A program made the position numbers and the translations under genes. A stretch of DNA of 64,000 nt from Paraphysoderma sedebokerense (Eukaryota > Blastocladiomycota > Physodermatomycetes > Physodermatales > Physodermataceae), in the NCBI GenBank assembly GCA_025602915.1, contig JAHLJZ010000002.1, positions 1 through 64,000 on the forward strand, written 5' to 3'. Under the pieces are notes generated by a model. It was not told the origin of the DNA, did not search any database, and was given only the letters and a program-made list of their open reading frames with translations. Within the stretch, counting starts at the first letter, position 1. Each line of letters begins with the position of its first letter. This document shows, one piece after another, positions 11,987-23,946 of the stretch.

Positions 11987-13783
11987 TTATGTGTATGTCA
12001 AAAAAGACCGATCATTACCATAAGCAGAAATAAATATCGCCAGAACATTACTAACATTATCCTTGGAAGCCTCCCTAATAATTTCTACACAACTCTTGGC
12101 TACATGTGCCGCGTCGTAGTGTTTGTAATCTACCCGGCGATTGCATATAATTATCCTCGGGGCTTGTCTTTCGGTGCTGATTTCCTCGGTCGTTCTCAAA
12201 CCAGATTCTTCAACCAGACTCTGACCATAATCTCGTCTTGGATCCTCTTCATTCCTGTCATCAATTACATTAGATCGATGGCGTTTACTACCTGTAATGA
12301 TAATAATTACGTGTGTTCAGAACCGAGAAGATGATTGGAAAATAACGTAGCGACATTCTGAAAACAAACCTGAGTATCTTGACTGTTCCTTTATGTTAAC
12401 CGGCATACCATTACATGATTCCGCACCTCTTGCCATTGTTTGTGAACCTCTATTCGTTCTGACACTGGAATGTATTGGTTCTGCTGCCACATGGAATTCG
12501 GGCGGGATCCTGATGCAATAAGAGTGAGCAAGCCGATTGGCCATTGTCATGAAGTGCCAAGCAGAAAGATATGTACAAAGACAACGAACTTGTGCCTCGG
12601 CTGGTTACGACCTCTTTCCAAGCGGTCCGTGTCAACTTCTGTCGTTTAATAGATGTATGGGCTAAGTTTGAGGCATTGCGATAGTCTATGTAAATGCCAG
12701 TACTAGGATCAGAGATGACGGACTAGATAATATCACTTACAGGTTGGTTTTTCATCCTAATGTCTCTAGATGATGATTTTGACTGACTCTGCTTTCTGCG
12801 GTCGAAATGGTCCTTAACGTGATCAAGAAAAAGGCAAGCTGTGGAGCACAAAAAGTTAACCAACGAGAAAAATAGTAATATCACACAAATAAAAAGCGTA
12901 GCAAATCAACTTTACTTCATTCCCTTCTTTCATGAAAAGGTACTTCTTGAAATAACCTTCCCCCTTTTCCTCCAAAAACCGTTCAAATTCAACCATCCAA
13001 GGTTTACCAGTCACAAAAGTTATCCCATCCCTTTCTTTCCTGATATGAAGTTTTGCTCCATCGCAAAAACCATGATGGATTTCCATTGCGGCGAGAATGA
13101 AGTCATATGCACAGTCGTAACTCTTAAATAGGTCCCCGCCAGATCGTGTGCGGAAATATTTGCCGACTGGTTGCATTGTAATGCCACCTTCGTTACTAGA
13201 ATTAGATATATTTTGGTGAAGGAAATTGTAAATCAGAAGCCCGTCTTCATGGAAGTAGTAATCCATATCGGATTGTCGAATGTAGCGATGAAGTGTTTGA
13301 AATGCCAGCAGTAGTAGATTGTCTTCCGTCACATAGAATTGACCGTCGGGACCATGATCGAAAAGTCCGCTTTCCACCTGCTTGGAAATCTCTTCGATAA
13401 TGATATTGACGGCATAATTAGAATAGGGAGTGTACACAAGTTCCAGTGCTGCTATATCGTCGGTTGATACAGGCACTTGACTCTTCGAATTTTCGGTCGG
13501 CGATACATCGTGGTCGAATGTCAGACTCACATGAGATGGCGAATCAATATTCACAGGTTTAAGCAAAAGCCCATCTTCAAGATAAGAGTATTCGCAAATC
13601 CATTTTCATGATGTGATAATGCAGTGCTCGAAATGCAAGTAAGAGCAGTTGAGAAGGTCGGTCGACGGTTGATTGCCGGATGCTGTTGCGAATTTCACGG
13701 AAGAGAGCTTCAATTGCCGATCTGCAGCGGCATGTGTATGCAAAGTTAATCGGGAAAATTTTGAGATTGAAGGCTAACGACAT
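11987..13783 (-). CDS. uncharacterised two-repeat protein, paralogue of the 3.7-5.3 kb locus
   Basis: The reading starts at ATG 13783. It contains two related units: residues near IRQSTVDRPSQLLLLAFRALHYHI and a second unit VTEDNLLLLAFQTLHRYIRQSD followed by YYFHEDGLLIYNF. The first unit ends with a one-base frame change near 13585 (no plausible intron there), after which LEDGLLLKPVN continues in a new frame to about 12930. Further exons follow: 12742-12838 (CLFLDHVKDHFDRRK), about 12372-12550, and a last exon from about 12293 to the stop at 11987 after the same intron found in the paralogue. Splice joins in the middle are uncertain. I do not recognise the family. The frame change may be a sequencing error, a very small intron or real decay. 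Confidence 0.45.
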
Positions 13784-14343
13784 GGTAGTATAAAAGGGTA
13801 GTGAATGTGAATGTGGATGTGCAGGGATGAATGTGAATGGTGGACGTTAAAAAGAGGAAAGAGGAACCCTACCATGAAAACCGTCAACTGGCAAATTCAC
13901 CAGCCACGCGTCGTTCACTGGGAACCAAACAAGTGGACTGGGTGAAAAATTTGATTTTTTAGTTGTCATTATACAGATCAATGATTTGTTTCATACGGCG
14001 CAACTCCCACTGAACAAATATTTACTCCTTATTGAGGTTCCTATTTCTCTAGATGTAGAAAATATTGAATCGGGTCCCTTCCGTTTAAGCGTTATTGTTT
14101 CTGATGAACAATTCAGCAAAGTTGCAACCTTATCGAAATACCTAACCTATCCCACAGTAGGAACTCAAACAGCAAAATCAAAATTGATATGCTGCATTGG
14201 AACACGACAAACTATATGGGCAGACGACAAAAACACTAGAATCGTGCAAAACTGACAAAATTCCGTTCTGGCGCGTTATTTTCACCAGGCATGTCTTCAC
14301 CACTACTATGTTTACTCTCAGCCATTGACGCTTGATGGCGTCT

Positions 14344-15687
14344 CTATAAGACAAACACTTCGGCATCATCATTAACCGTCGACAATTCGCTATAAACAGG
14401 CCCACTTTGCTGTCCCCAGCTGCCATTCCTAAACACTTCGACCACGCGACACGGCGAATTAGTTCCTGGAACAGATCCACCGAAGAATACGAAAGCACCA
14501 TTGAAAAAGACCATCCTGGTTGCTGTCCGTTCGTAGATATTACGACTCATCGGTACCAGTTGATTGGAGGCATAAACAGTTCCATTACCAAACACGTAGT
14601 CACCCCCAATAACATAAGGCACTCCGTTTGGACCACGAGAGAATGTTGCCGCTTGCACCCATTCGGTACTTGGGTTGTACATCCCATAATCAGGAGTTTT
14701 GTCGAAAACTCTTCTGTGCGTAACTTGGCGGGTACTGACATCGGCGAAGCAAACATCTGCCCAACGGGAAGATCTTAGTCGACTTGGACAAATGCATTCC
14801 CGAAAGCACAACTTTCCGGAGGGTGTCATTCCAACAGGCTCAACCTCGTATCTGCCCATGAGCTCATTGAAATCCGATCCACAATGCGAGATAGCAGACA
14901 ACGAAGCCCAACCGGCCGAAAATGATTGCATAGATACCGACCAGAGGCTGTGACCACTAAGGTATTGACCAGTCATTTGACTCCTTCTTTTGAATTCGGG
15001 AACCAAGGCATAAAAGGTCGAGGCGTGGAAAAATATGCCGACGGTGCCATTTGGAGGAGACGGGATTGAGGGTAGCTGGTCCCAGAGATGACTGCCCAAC
15101 CGAAATCCCCAGACGGCATCTTCCTGGTTAAAGCAAATGATGCTGGTGGCAGTACCCATTGAAGCCAAATAACAACTCCTTTGGTGCAGTGGTATCGGTG
15201 TTTCTGGGATGGAGATTCTCACGAACGATGTTTCCGTTGGGTCAGGGTGAGGAACGTAGGCAATCAATTTCTTGCCCTTGGCGATAATGAGCGTTCCTCG
15301 GGTTAATTGGATATTTTGAGGAGCCGTGGATAATTGCGGGAGTGTCTCCGCTGAACTGCTCTCCCTGTGTGCTCCTTTGGGTGGGGCGAGTCGGCGGCTA
15401 ACTGTTTGGTCCAAACCCCAATGCTGCAATTCAAAGTTAACTCTCGCCAGCATATCTGGATTCGAAGGCGGTATGAATCTTCTGTGAGGATCAGCTCTGG
15501 ATCGTAAAAAGTCCAAGACATATGAAAACACTTTAAAGTCAACATCAACGAAGCAGCTTCCATCAGGGCGAGTGTTCTGCTGAACATGTGGTAGCAAGCG
15601 GTTTCCAGGGACTGCGTTGAGCGTTGCGAAAGGTATTTCGAACGTCGTCCCACCAGCCTGAAGACGGGCAATACGGGCATTAGACAT
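14344..15687 (-). CDS. BTB (T1/KCTD-type) domain protein with C-terminal propeller-like region
   Basis: A single open exon of 447 residues with ATG at 15687 (an upstream TTG is in frame but not a likely start). Residues about 8-100 match a T1-type BTB domain: LQAGGTTFEIPFATL, then DGSCFVDVDFKVFSYVLDFL, the pattern used by potassium-channel tetramerisation and KCTD proteins. The remaining 300 residues contain repeated beta-strand-like segments with Gly-Gly turns (VIGGDYVFGNG, VFFGGSVPG), suggesting a Kelch-like or other beta-propeller, though canonical Kelch motifs are weak. Such proteins often serve as cullin-3 adaptors, which is family knowledge rather than something visible here. No introns are evident. 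Confidence 0.75.
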   Translation of the reverse strand: MSNARIARLQAGGTTFEIPFATLNAVPGNRLLPHVQQNTRPDGSCFVDVDFKVFSYVLDFLRSRADPHRRFIPPSNPDMLARVNFELQHWGLDQTVSRRLAPPKGAHRESSSAETLPQLSTAPQNIQLTRGTLIIAKGKKLIAYVPHPDPTETSFVRISIPETPIPLHQRSCYLASMGTATSIICFNQEDAVWGFRLGSHLWDQLPSIPSPPNGTVGIFFHASTFYALVPEFKRRSQMTGQYLSGHSLWSVSMQSFSAGWASLSAISHCGSDFNELMGRYEVEPVGMTPSGKLCFRECICPSRLRSSRWADVCFADVSTRQVTHRRVFDKTPDYGMYNPSTEWVQAATFSRGPNGVPYVIGGDYVFGNGTVYASNQLVPMSRNIYERTATRMVFFNGAFVFFGGSVPGTNSPCRVVEVFRNGSWGQQSGPVYSELSTVNDDAEVFVL

Positions 15688-15689
15688 CG

Positions 15690-17690
15690 ATTCCAAGTTA
15701 ACTTGTTGATGTAAAGGAATTAGGAAATAACCGTTCTGCTGTCTGCAAGCGATTCATGACCAAACTGTCGCCAAAACGCGTCAGTCACGTGACGCTAATT
15801 CTCCTTATGCTCATTTCGCGTCCCCAAGAGACGATCCTTCGGCACCATCTAGTACGAATTCACTTCAACAGTCAACCATCGATTCCCAATGATAAGACAC
15901 ACTCGTTCCTCAACCAACATGAGATTTATTGTATGTGTCTTGAGGAAATGTACAAATTTTGGAGCGAAAAGAGGTTGGATATAATATGGGTTTATTTGCG
16001 GTTGAGTTGCCCAGTCACCGACAAAGTGAATGGAAACATTATTATCGGCTGATTCTAAAAGGCTTCCACTTTCAAGAACTACGATGTTTGTGGAATCACA
16101 TCAGAAAGGTTTCAAACGAAATGTCCATAATATACAGACATCACTTATCCGTACGTTCTTTCTATCCTTCCAACTTTTGTTCGGGGCAACTAATACCTGG
16201 TTTCATTCCAATCATAGCGAATGGATTTCACCATATTTAACCTGGCGATTGCATACATCCCAAAGTTGGAATCGAAGCTTGTTTAGCGAAATAATGCTCG
16301 AGTGGAGCCAGAATGGATTAAAATGTTCCATCCTGAGTACAAGAGAGCATTAACACTTATCGAATCTGAAAGTTACCAGACCTCTTGTTGTTTCCTTGGG
16401 TTTTTGGAAGACAGTTGGCTCGTCTTGCACTCACTCTTAGTTGGTTAACTTCTTGTCTGCAGAATTTTTGCATCGAAGTTCTCTACCAGTTTGTGTGCTC
16501 TCTGGTATTCGATAACTTCATCAAAGTGCATCTTGTGACATTGTATTGGCTGAGAGGAATAGTGTTCAAATTGTACTTTCGACGTTACAATTGGTACTCG
16601 AAATAATCCTATGACAGTAACTATTAGCAACAGTTTCTCCTAAAACGACCCACCAGATAACTACGATCCACTTCGCCATGATAAGCTGCCTCACTCGATG
16701 ACTCATCCAGTTTTCCGAGAAGCAAATCCCCGTTCAATTCTTCGTTCCTCTCATCACCTCAATCAATAATCAACAATTCTTGATGCAAAAAATCGTTATT
16801 ACGAATATTGTCATCATACTTACGCTGCAGCGCATTTACATACTCGATCGGTCGCTCTAAATAATCAGACTCACTCGTTATTTTCATATGTCAATCGAGC
16901 AGACTTGGCCGACAGCATCGATCTGAGAACCGTCAATGGTCCCTGTACCTACCACTTGTCACCTTCGGCTCTTCGCCAACGTACTGTTTGATCCTATTGA
17001 AATGTAAGTCTATCTTGTCAAAGACAGACAAAGGTTCTTCATGTGCCTTCCATGCCACCGATTGCCAGGGAAATACAGTAAACATGTCTCTAATATCACG
17101 TACAGAAAATATCGTAAACCGGTTCTGGCCAGTTGGTGAATTGATTTATGGAATTAGGGATCGGAGGAGGAAGAGGAATTTCAAGAGGTATGAACCACTC
17201 ACATTTTTAAAATTTTCTTATTCATGATCTGCTATATATTATTACTGCTCATGTCTTTAAATCTTTTTAACGACTTCTCTTGTACATTCAGAGCATCAGA
17301 TTGAAACCAGTAAATTCGAATGTCTGCATCACATTTATCATAGGAATCGAAATTCAAAAATCCAGTTCACAACTTCTCCAACCCATTGCGACGAATGTCA
17401 ATGTGAATTGTCTCAACTAACGTTAACATACTCTTATTATTTTTCACCTGTCCTTGCTATTGTATTCCCTCTCATTAATATAAATGAGTATTAACCTCGG
17501 ATTTTGAATTTATACAGAGTTCAAAGTTTAAGTTTATATTAAAAGTTCCAAATCCTACATTGTTCCTACATAGTTCCTACATTGTTCAGCAGTTTTTTTC
17601 AACTTGAATGCGCCATCTCATGTATGATTGATAATTACATTGAAACATGCTTAATGAAACCAAGAAGCATGTCAAAATTCATTCAAAAAC
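15690..17690. other. gene-poor intergenic DNA
   Basis: About 2 kb with only short overlapping frames (15756-16052, 15959-16240, 16030-16353 on plus; others below 80 codons). None shows a domain, splice structure or compositional coding signal. Base composition becomes more AT-rich toward 17.7 kb, where the LINE fragment starts. Confidence 0.5.
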
Positions 17691-17694
17691 TCTC

Positions 17695-18088
17695 TGGATG
17701 TGGGCATGCCAAATGAGATACTTATAAAAATGAAAATTGCATATCCTCTTCAAGGTGGCTTCATTAGAAAGTCACACACTCTGTACCATGCGATTATTGC
17801 GCATGAAGCTGCTCTACGAAAACCTCAAATTCATGGGTTCTTTGATTTCAAAAATGCTTATGATAAGGTTAACCCTCATCTCCTGCTTCAAAAGCTCAAG
17901 GCTCGGGACTCCCCACCATACTCACATCATTGATTCGCAGCCTCTTCACTCCGCAGTTCTCAAGAATCGCCATCCATTACAGTATATCTGATCCTTTTCA
18001 AAGAGAGACTGGGCTCTTCCAGGGGTCGCTTTTGTCACCCTTATTGTTCAATCTGTTTATAAATGACATGGTTGAGCAGATACTCACG
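17695..18088 (+). mobile_element. LINE-type reverse transcriptase fragment
   Basis: The translated plus strand contains non-LTR reverse transcriptase landmarks: GFFDFKNAYDKVNPHLLL (motif A with its first catalytic Asp) and, about 60 residues later, GLFQGSLLSPLLFNLFINDM (motif B region). The two parts lie in different frames, with the shift near 17900. The fragment stops before the YxDD motif, so it is both 5' and 3' truncated and dead. Its right edge abuts the tail of a host glycine-rich gene. Confidence 0.85.
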
Positions 18089-18420
18089 CACGGCGGCGGA
18101 CAAGGCGGAGGGTCTTTCAATAACGGCACCGACCAAGTCAACACAGCCGACAACTGCGACACTGATGGCTCGGTGACCATCATAGCATTGTAAGGGTATA
18201 ATTGGAAATTTGGAAGGTGACGAAAATGAATAATATATAAGATACTCAGTATTATAGCGATGTGCACTTTGCAGTTTGCTGATGTGTGGTTTACCGTTCA
18301 CATTTCTCTACACTGTCTACAGTTCATACCGAGGGGATTCTCTTGAATAAATTAATATTGTGTTTTTTATATGTTCTCATGCACCGGGTTGGTGAACGCC
18401 CATAATCAAGCCATGAGTCC
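18089..18420 (+). pseudogene. orphan 3' end of a glycine-rich-protein gene
   Basis: The last 35 or so codons (GGGQGGGSFNNGTDQVNT, then DGSVTIIAL and stop at 18191-18193) and the following 3' untranslated sequence match the end of the glycine-rich gene at 57552-59636 and its downstream flank to about 59880. Shared non-coding landmarks include TTTTTTATATGTTCTC and CACCGGGTTGGTGA/TACCGGGTTGGTGA. All sequence upstream of codon 35 from the end is missing and is replaced by LINE sequence. By chance the LINE motif-B frame runs into the glycine-rich frame without a stop. Confidence 0.85.
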
Positions 18421-18724
18421 TCAAGGCGGAAACAGGAAAAAAGATGAAAAGTGCCTCCGACCTTCGTTTTAAGATAAAATGCATTGGGCTATATGATTGT
18501 ATCTGCATGCTACCGTATCCATAATCCATAGTATTTTTTGCGTCAGAAATGCGTCTAGCAATTTTAAATAAAGACGTCAGGACACATCGGTTCCATCAAT
18601 TTATTTGCATCAACAGATGACGACGAAGCGAAAAGGGAGTTGAGGTTGTTTGAAACGCAAGAGGAGTATCAATTAGGTCTAGTCCGCCGCCCTACATATG
18701 CACCATTTCGCTCACAGAATTGGC

Positions 18725-19511
18725 AGAGCAAACTTAGGTCACAACTTCAGAGCAAACTTAGGTCACGATAAGTTGTCCGTATCCTCTAGAACATTCATCC
18801 GTCATCTGTCCCTGTTTCTCATCCCTAATGCCTAAGTCACAACTTCAGAGCAAACTTAGGTCACGATAAGTTGTCCGTATCCTCTAGAACATTCATCCGT
18901 CATCTGTCCCTCAAATCCTTCTCTGAAGATAAAGCAGTGCTACCGCAGTACATTGACCGGTCTAGCCGGTTTAACGGCTACAATTACGACGCTTGCCTCC
19001 GCCTCACTCAGAAGGACATTCTTCAATTCTGTATCCGGTGGAGGCGAGGCATATTCGAATTTGGAGATGCAGTAAAAGATAACAACTTCAGAGCAAACTT
19101 AGGTCACAACTAACCTAACCTAACAGAATTGGCAGAGCAAACTTAGGTCACAACTTCAGAGCAAACTTAGGTCACGATAAGTTGTCCTAACCTCGTCCTG
19201 CGCAAACTCGGGAAATCCTAGACGCAATAAGGCGACATTACATCAGAAGCACGACAATTACTCTATCGTAGATTACCTTCAAAGCTAGAAACAGTACCAT
19301 ATAGTCCATCTGGTTATCAACAGATATATATTGATATACCACAAAAATCAAGTCACCCTGCTCCCAAAGACACTATTTCATCATTAAATAATTTTTCCAA
19401 CGCCATGCGGACCACCAAGCCCCCCAGACTTGTCATTTCAGAATTGGCAGAGCAAACTTAGGTCACGATAAGTTGTCCTAACCTCACAACTTCAGAGCAA
19501 ACTTAGGTCAC
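18725..19511 (+). repeat. cluster of eight 18-mers in a composite repeat
   Basis: The 18-mer AGAGCAAACTTAGGTCAC occurs at 18725, 18749, 18847, 19090, 19134, 19158, 19449 and 19494, all in the same orientation. Several copies are preceded by ACAACTTC or AATTGGC and followed by GATAAGTTGTCC. A longer unit of about 66 bases, ending ATCCGTCATCTGTCCCT, is duplicated at 18747 and 18845. Spacing is irregular, so this is not a CRISPR or simple satellite. It looks like nested duplications of a small element. Confidence 0.85.
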
Positions 19512-19750
19512 AACTTCACATATTCCACATCTGACGGGCTCCGCTCAGACCAGGTACTTCTGACGAAATCTGCGTAGTTCTATAGAGAAAGCTATTAAGT
19601 TTCGTATGTGCGGAATAGCATTATCAAGTAGGAATCTGTGCCAAAAACTTCCTTACTTTTTCCTATCAAAACGCGTCATAGGGGTTTCGCCACTTTTCTA
19701 GGTGGCAAAACTCGCTTCCCTTAAAATGGAGGGAAATAAACTTAATTTTA

Positions 19751-19876
19751 ACCCCCCTAACCTAACCTATTCTAACCTATTCTGCTTAGTTGTTTCAATG
19801 ATTCCTAGGGTGGTTGAGACACATCTTTCAAGGACTTGTCATATAAAATTGGTTTAATTCCCCCTAACCTAACCTA
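19751..19876 (+). repeat. CCTAA-type pentamer/hexamer tracts
   Basis: Short runs of CCTAACCTAACC occur at 19751-19779 (following a C run), at 19858-19876 and earlier at 19111-19124. They sit beside the 18-mer cluster, whose sequence itself contains TTAGGTCAC. Confidence 0.6.
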
Positions 19877-20295
19877 TGTTACGACCATGGTTACAATATG
19901 GACACTGGGAATGACTTTATCATTGCTTATCTTGTGAATTTCTAAGTACGGCAGCCCCATTCCCTGTTCAGTAGGATTCAACGAGAATACTGATCTGTTG
20001 GACAGACTTAGATTCCTAATATTCATAAAACGGCTGTAACGTCACATTTGTCACGCAATTAGATATACATTGGTTGAAGAAATTGGAAGTAATATCGTAA
20101 CGTAAATAAAGGACAAGAGTGGTAACTGGTTAAAGGAATCTTTATTCGAAGAACCAATTCCACTGTTCGCGCTACTGCCTACTAGTGTCTAGTGTATTAT
20201 AGATTTCTTATCGCGAATGGAAATATCCTCGCACCAACCATCAGTACAAATAAATCAGAAGACATTCAACAGTGTGTACAGTCCTGTACATGACT

Positions 20296-23200
20296 TCACC
20301 AATCCAAATTATTATTCCCGCAAACAGTTTCACATCCGCTTCGGCCCATTTCTATGCTTCCATCATTGTATCTGGTCGCATTGGCGACACGCAAGTTTTT
20401 TATAATTTCTGCATCCAATTCTGCATCGCCTCTTCTAACAAGCCATCTTTTCGTAGCCAACTTCGCATCAACGGCATCCTCATCGGGTAATTCAATGTAC
20501 ACCAACCCATTTTCAATTTTCACGGGAAAGGTTTCAATACGGTTGGTATCACCTGTAAGACATGCGCCGTCTTGAAGAGAGAATGTCTTCTTGTGGTTTG
20601 GACATGCAACTTTAGGAACATCGTTAGAGTCCCCGAGCAGACCCTGCGTAATTGATAATACAGAGATGTCAATGAAGTCGTAAAAAAACTGCACATATAA
20701 TTATACGTGAAAAAAAAGCGAATTATACCTGCGATAGAACAAATGCTTTCTTGTGTGGACACATGTTCTGTGTTGCGTACCATTCATTGCGAGTAGCAAA
20801 GTTGAAAACTGCTATTTGAGAATTTCCATATTTCACAACGGCACCACCTGTGTCACAATTGCAGCAGACCGATTTAGCGAATCTTTGCGTAGCATCGTAA
20901 GTTAAGAGGCAAGAAACAGAACACTCACCATCAGGCGGGAAGTCAGAGACTGTCCCACATTTGACCCATTTCCTTCGCTCTATCGACCCTTCAGGTGAGG
21001 CGGGTGGACTTGGCAATCCATTTACAATTGTACCATCTTTAGGCCAATCAACCGGCCTGTGCTGTCCTCTTTCCTTGATAAACTCTATCTCTTCTTGTTT
21101 CTCATCATCGTTCACAAACTGCCTAAACGTCTTCCTCTTCTCTGGATTTCTTACAACGGTGGCCCACTCGCACTGATATGTATCAATCAAATTCGCCATC
21201 ATGACCTCCAAATCAGTGCAAATACCGAGTTTATCTCGAATGATAACATCCCGCAAGTATTCGATGCCGCCCTGCGGTTCCAATTGTTCGAGCCATCGAG
21301 CGGTACGAGTCAGTCGGTCGGCAGTGACGATGTAAAACATAAGAAACCGATCGATATACTTGATGCAGGTCTCGGGGTCAACATCAGCAGCAAGAAGAAT
21401 AGCGTGTTTTGGTCGAGACCCACCATTTCCACAGACATATACATTGTAGCCTTTATCAGTGGCGATGAGACCAAAATCTTTCCCTTGTGCTTCAGCACAT
21501 TCTCGAATACATCCGGAGACAGCTCCCTAAAAAGAAAAAATGACATAGGGAGTTAGAAAATGCGCAGAAACGGGAGATTATAGGCTAGTGTGGTATTTAC
21601 TTTAATCTTGTGCGGAGCTCGGATACCTTTGTACCGATTTTCTATCCTGATTGCGAACCCAACTGAGTCACCAATACCGTACCGACACCACGAACTGCCG
21701 ACGCAACTCTTTACTGTTCGCAACGCCTTTCCATATGCATGTCCGGATTCAAAACCTGCATCGACAAGTTCTTCCCATATCTCGGGTAACTGATACTTCT
21801 TTGCACCAAACAAGTCAACACGTTGACCACCAGTAATCTTGGTGTAGAGTCCAAATTTGTTGGCGACTTGGCCCAGAACAATAAGCTTATCTGGAGTAAT
21901 CTCTCCACCTGGCACACGAGGAACAACGGAAAATGAACCGCCCCTCTGTATATTCGCGAGAAATCGATCATTCGTGTCTGTTGGATGGTTTATTGTAAGT
22001 ACAAAAATACGATGTAGTGTGTATAGATAGAAGGTTCTCACCTTGTAGTGAAGCATGATCCAGGATATGATCATTCCAAAGCGAAGCAAGTACAGAGGCG
22101 ATAGTCGGTTTACAAACTTCACAGCCGCTTCCCCTTCCATGATTTTCTAACAACTCCTTGAAGGTCTTAATTCCTTTTACTTTGATGATATCAAATAGCT
22201 CTCGGCGTGAAAAACTGAAGTGCTCACATAAATGATTAGTGATAACTTTTCCAAGGGAAGCCATCGTGGCGTTGAAGATGTCAGTCACTTCGGGAATACA
22301 TCCCCTATGAGTATATGGATGGTTGCGTTGAATTAATCGGACTAAAAACGTTGAGTTGAAGAAGTAAATACACATGACTTACCCGCATCCAGTTCCAGCT
22401 TTGGTACATCCCTTTACAGCACCAACACTGTCGAGTTTTTTATCTTTGATAGCATTTCGAATCTGACCAGCCGTGACATTATTGCACGAGCATATCTGGG
22501 CATTGTCGGGCAGCTTTTTGGCATCGTTATTACCTTCCTTCTTAGGGCCAAACATAAGTTCACCCGGAGATATCGTGAGTTTTAACTTGGACTTTGTAAG
22601 GGCAAGGAGTGAGCCTGACGAGAGAAGCTGATTATTACAAGCAAAATAAAAAGTACTTCATAGCAAAGGGAAAAATATACCATATTCTGAAGTTTCGCCA
22701 AGTAATATACCTCCCATCAATCTGGCGCCATCCTTACTGAATACTAGTTTCTTGTAAATGTTACCGAATGGGTCATTGTAGACAAGCGGAAGAGCTCTAT
22801 CATTCTGTATATTGTATTGACCGAAACTAGCAACTTGGACACCAAGGAGTTTTAGCTTTGTAGAGCAATCACCACCAATAAACACTCGTTCGTTGTGTTC
22901 TCTGCCTTTTCCGCTAAGATTCCAAGCGAGAATGTCTGCCATTTCATAACCGGGACCAACAAGACCATAAAACAAGCCTCGATGTGATGCTACCTCTCCA
23001 ATCGCGAAGATCGATGGATCATTCGTCTTCAAATAATCATCAACAATGACACCGCCAAAGGTTGAGTCGAAATTCAATCCACAATCTCTTACTAACTCAT
23101 CCCGAGGTCGAATACCAACCGAAACAATAATGCAATCAGTTTTAAGAAATTCATCCGAGTTTTCAAAAGCGATACCGCCAACATGATTAGATTCGGTATC

Positions 23201-23946
23201 GAGCGGAACGATTTCTCGCATTCGTAGCCCCAATTTAACCGAGATACCGAGTTCTTCAACTTGTTTCGTCAACATGCCTCCACCGACCTGATCTAGTTGT
23301 CGGTTTAACAGCCATCGATTTCTTTCAACGACTGAAACTTTGAGTCCTAGTTCTGTGACGGCTTTTGCGGCTTCCAAACCCAACAGACCGCCACCAACTA
23401 CAGCAGCACGTCTGACATTGGTTCGTTGAGAGAATTCAATTATTTGATGTATGTCTTCGATCGTGCGATATACGAAGACCTTTGCGATGGAAACGAAGCC
23501 ATATAAGAGAATGCTACAAATATGACGGAATGTAGCAAATTCGGGCTTACCCCCTTGCTCTCTATCCCTTTGACCGGCGGAACGAAGGCGTAAGAACCCG
23601 TGGCAAGAACCAGATAATCATAGCTACTCTCAACTCCCTTCTCCGATATCACAACTTTATTATCCCTATCAATTTTAATCACTTTGTCGTTCAAGTGAAC
23701 GCAAATGTTATTGCTTTGATACCAATCATGGTGGATCATTAACAACTTTTCTGCAGAACGGTGTTCAAAAAATTGAGTTAAACCGACCCGATTGTAAGCC
23801 GGGTAAGGTTCTTCGCAAAAGGTAATCACTTGAAAATGCTTGTCGTTGTTGGAGAGTGTGTTGTCGTATTCGAGAAGCTTTTCAATGAATCTAAGGCCAA
23901 CCATACCAAGACCTACGACGACGATCGTTTGCTTTTCTTCAACCAT
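20296..23946 (-). CDS. niiA: assimilatory nitrite reductase [NAD(P)H]
   Basis: Seven exons (23946-23551, 23479-22681, 22614-22383, 22304-22042, 21977-21601, 21526-20729, 20643-20296) join in phase to 1070 residues, the usual fungal length. It catalyses six-electron reduction of nitrite to ammonium in the cytosol. Domains in order: an FAD-binding fold (VVVGLGMVGLRFIEKL), an NAD(P)H-binding fold (AVVGGGLLGLEAAKAV), a BFD-like [2Fe-2S] domain (CSCNNVTAGQI ... GCTKAGTGCGGC), the siroheme/[4Fe-4S] ferredoxin-like core (KSCVGSSWCRYG and GCIRECAEAQGKDFG give the four cluster cysteines), and a C-terminal Rieske-like domain (MCPHKK ... VACPNHKK). It is divergent from the molybdate transporter gene and heads the nitrate/Moco cluster. 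No defect is visible. Confidence 0.96.

Noticed and set aside
15756-16606. Several overlapping 60-107 codon plus-strand frames
   Set aside because: No domain, no splice pattern and frames overlap in three registers, as expected for random sequence.
18871-19113. An 80-codon frame inside the 18-mer cluster
   Set aside because: Its ends are made of the repeat itself and the middle has no recognisable domain; probably chance.
18725-19511. CRISPR-like array
   Set aside because: Spacing is irregular, spacers are themselves repeated, and the context is a eukaryotic genome.
19751-19876. Calling this a telomere end
   Set aside because: The tracts are short, imperfect and internal, with genes on both sides.
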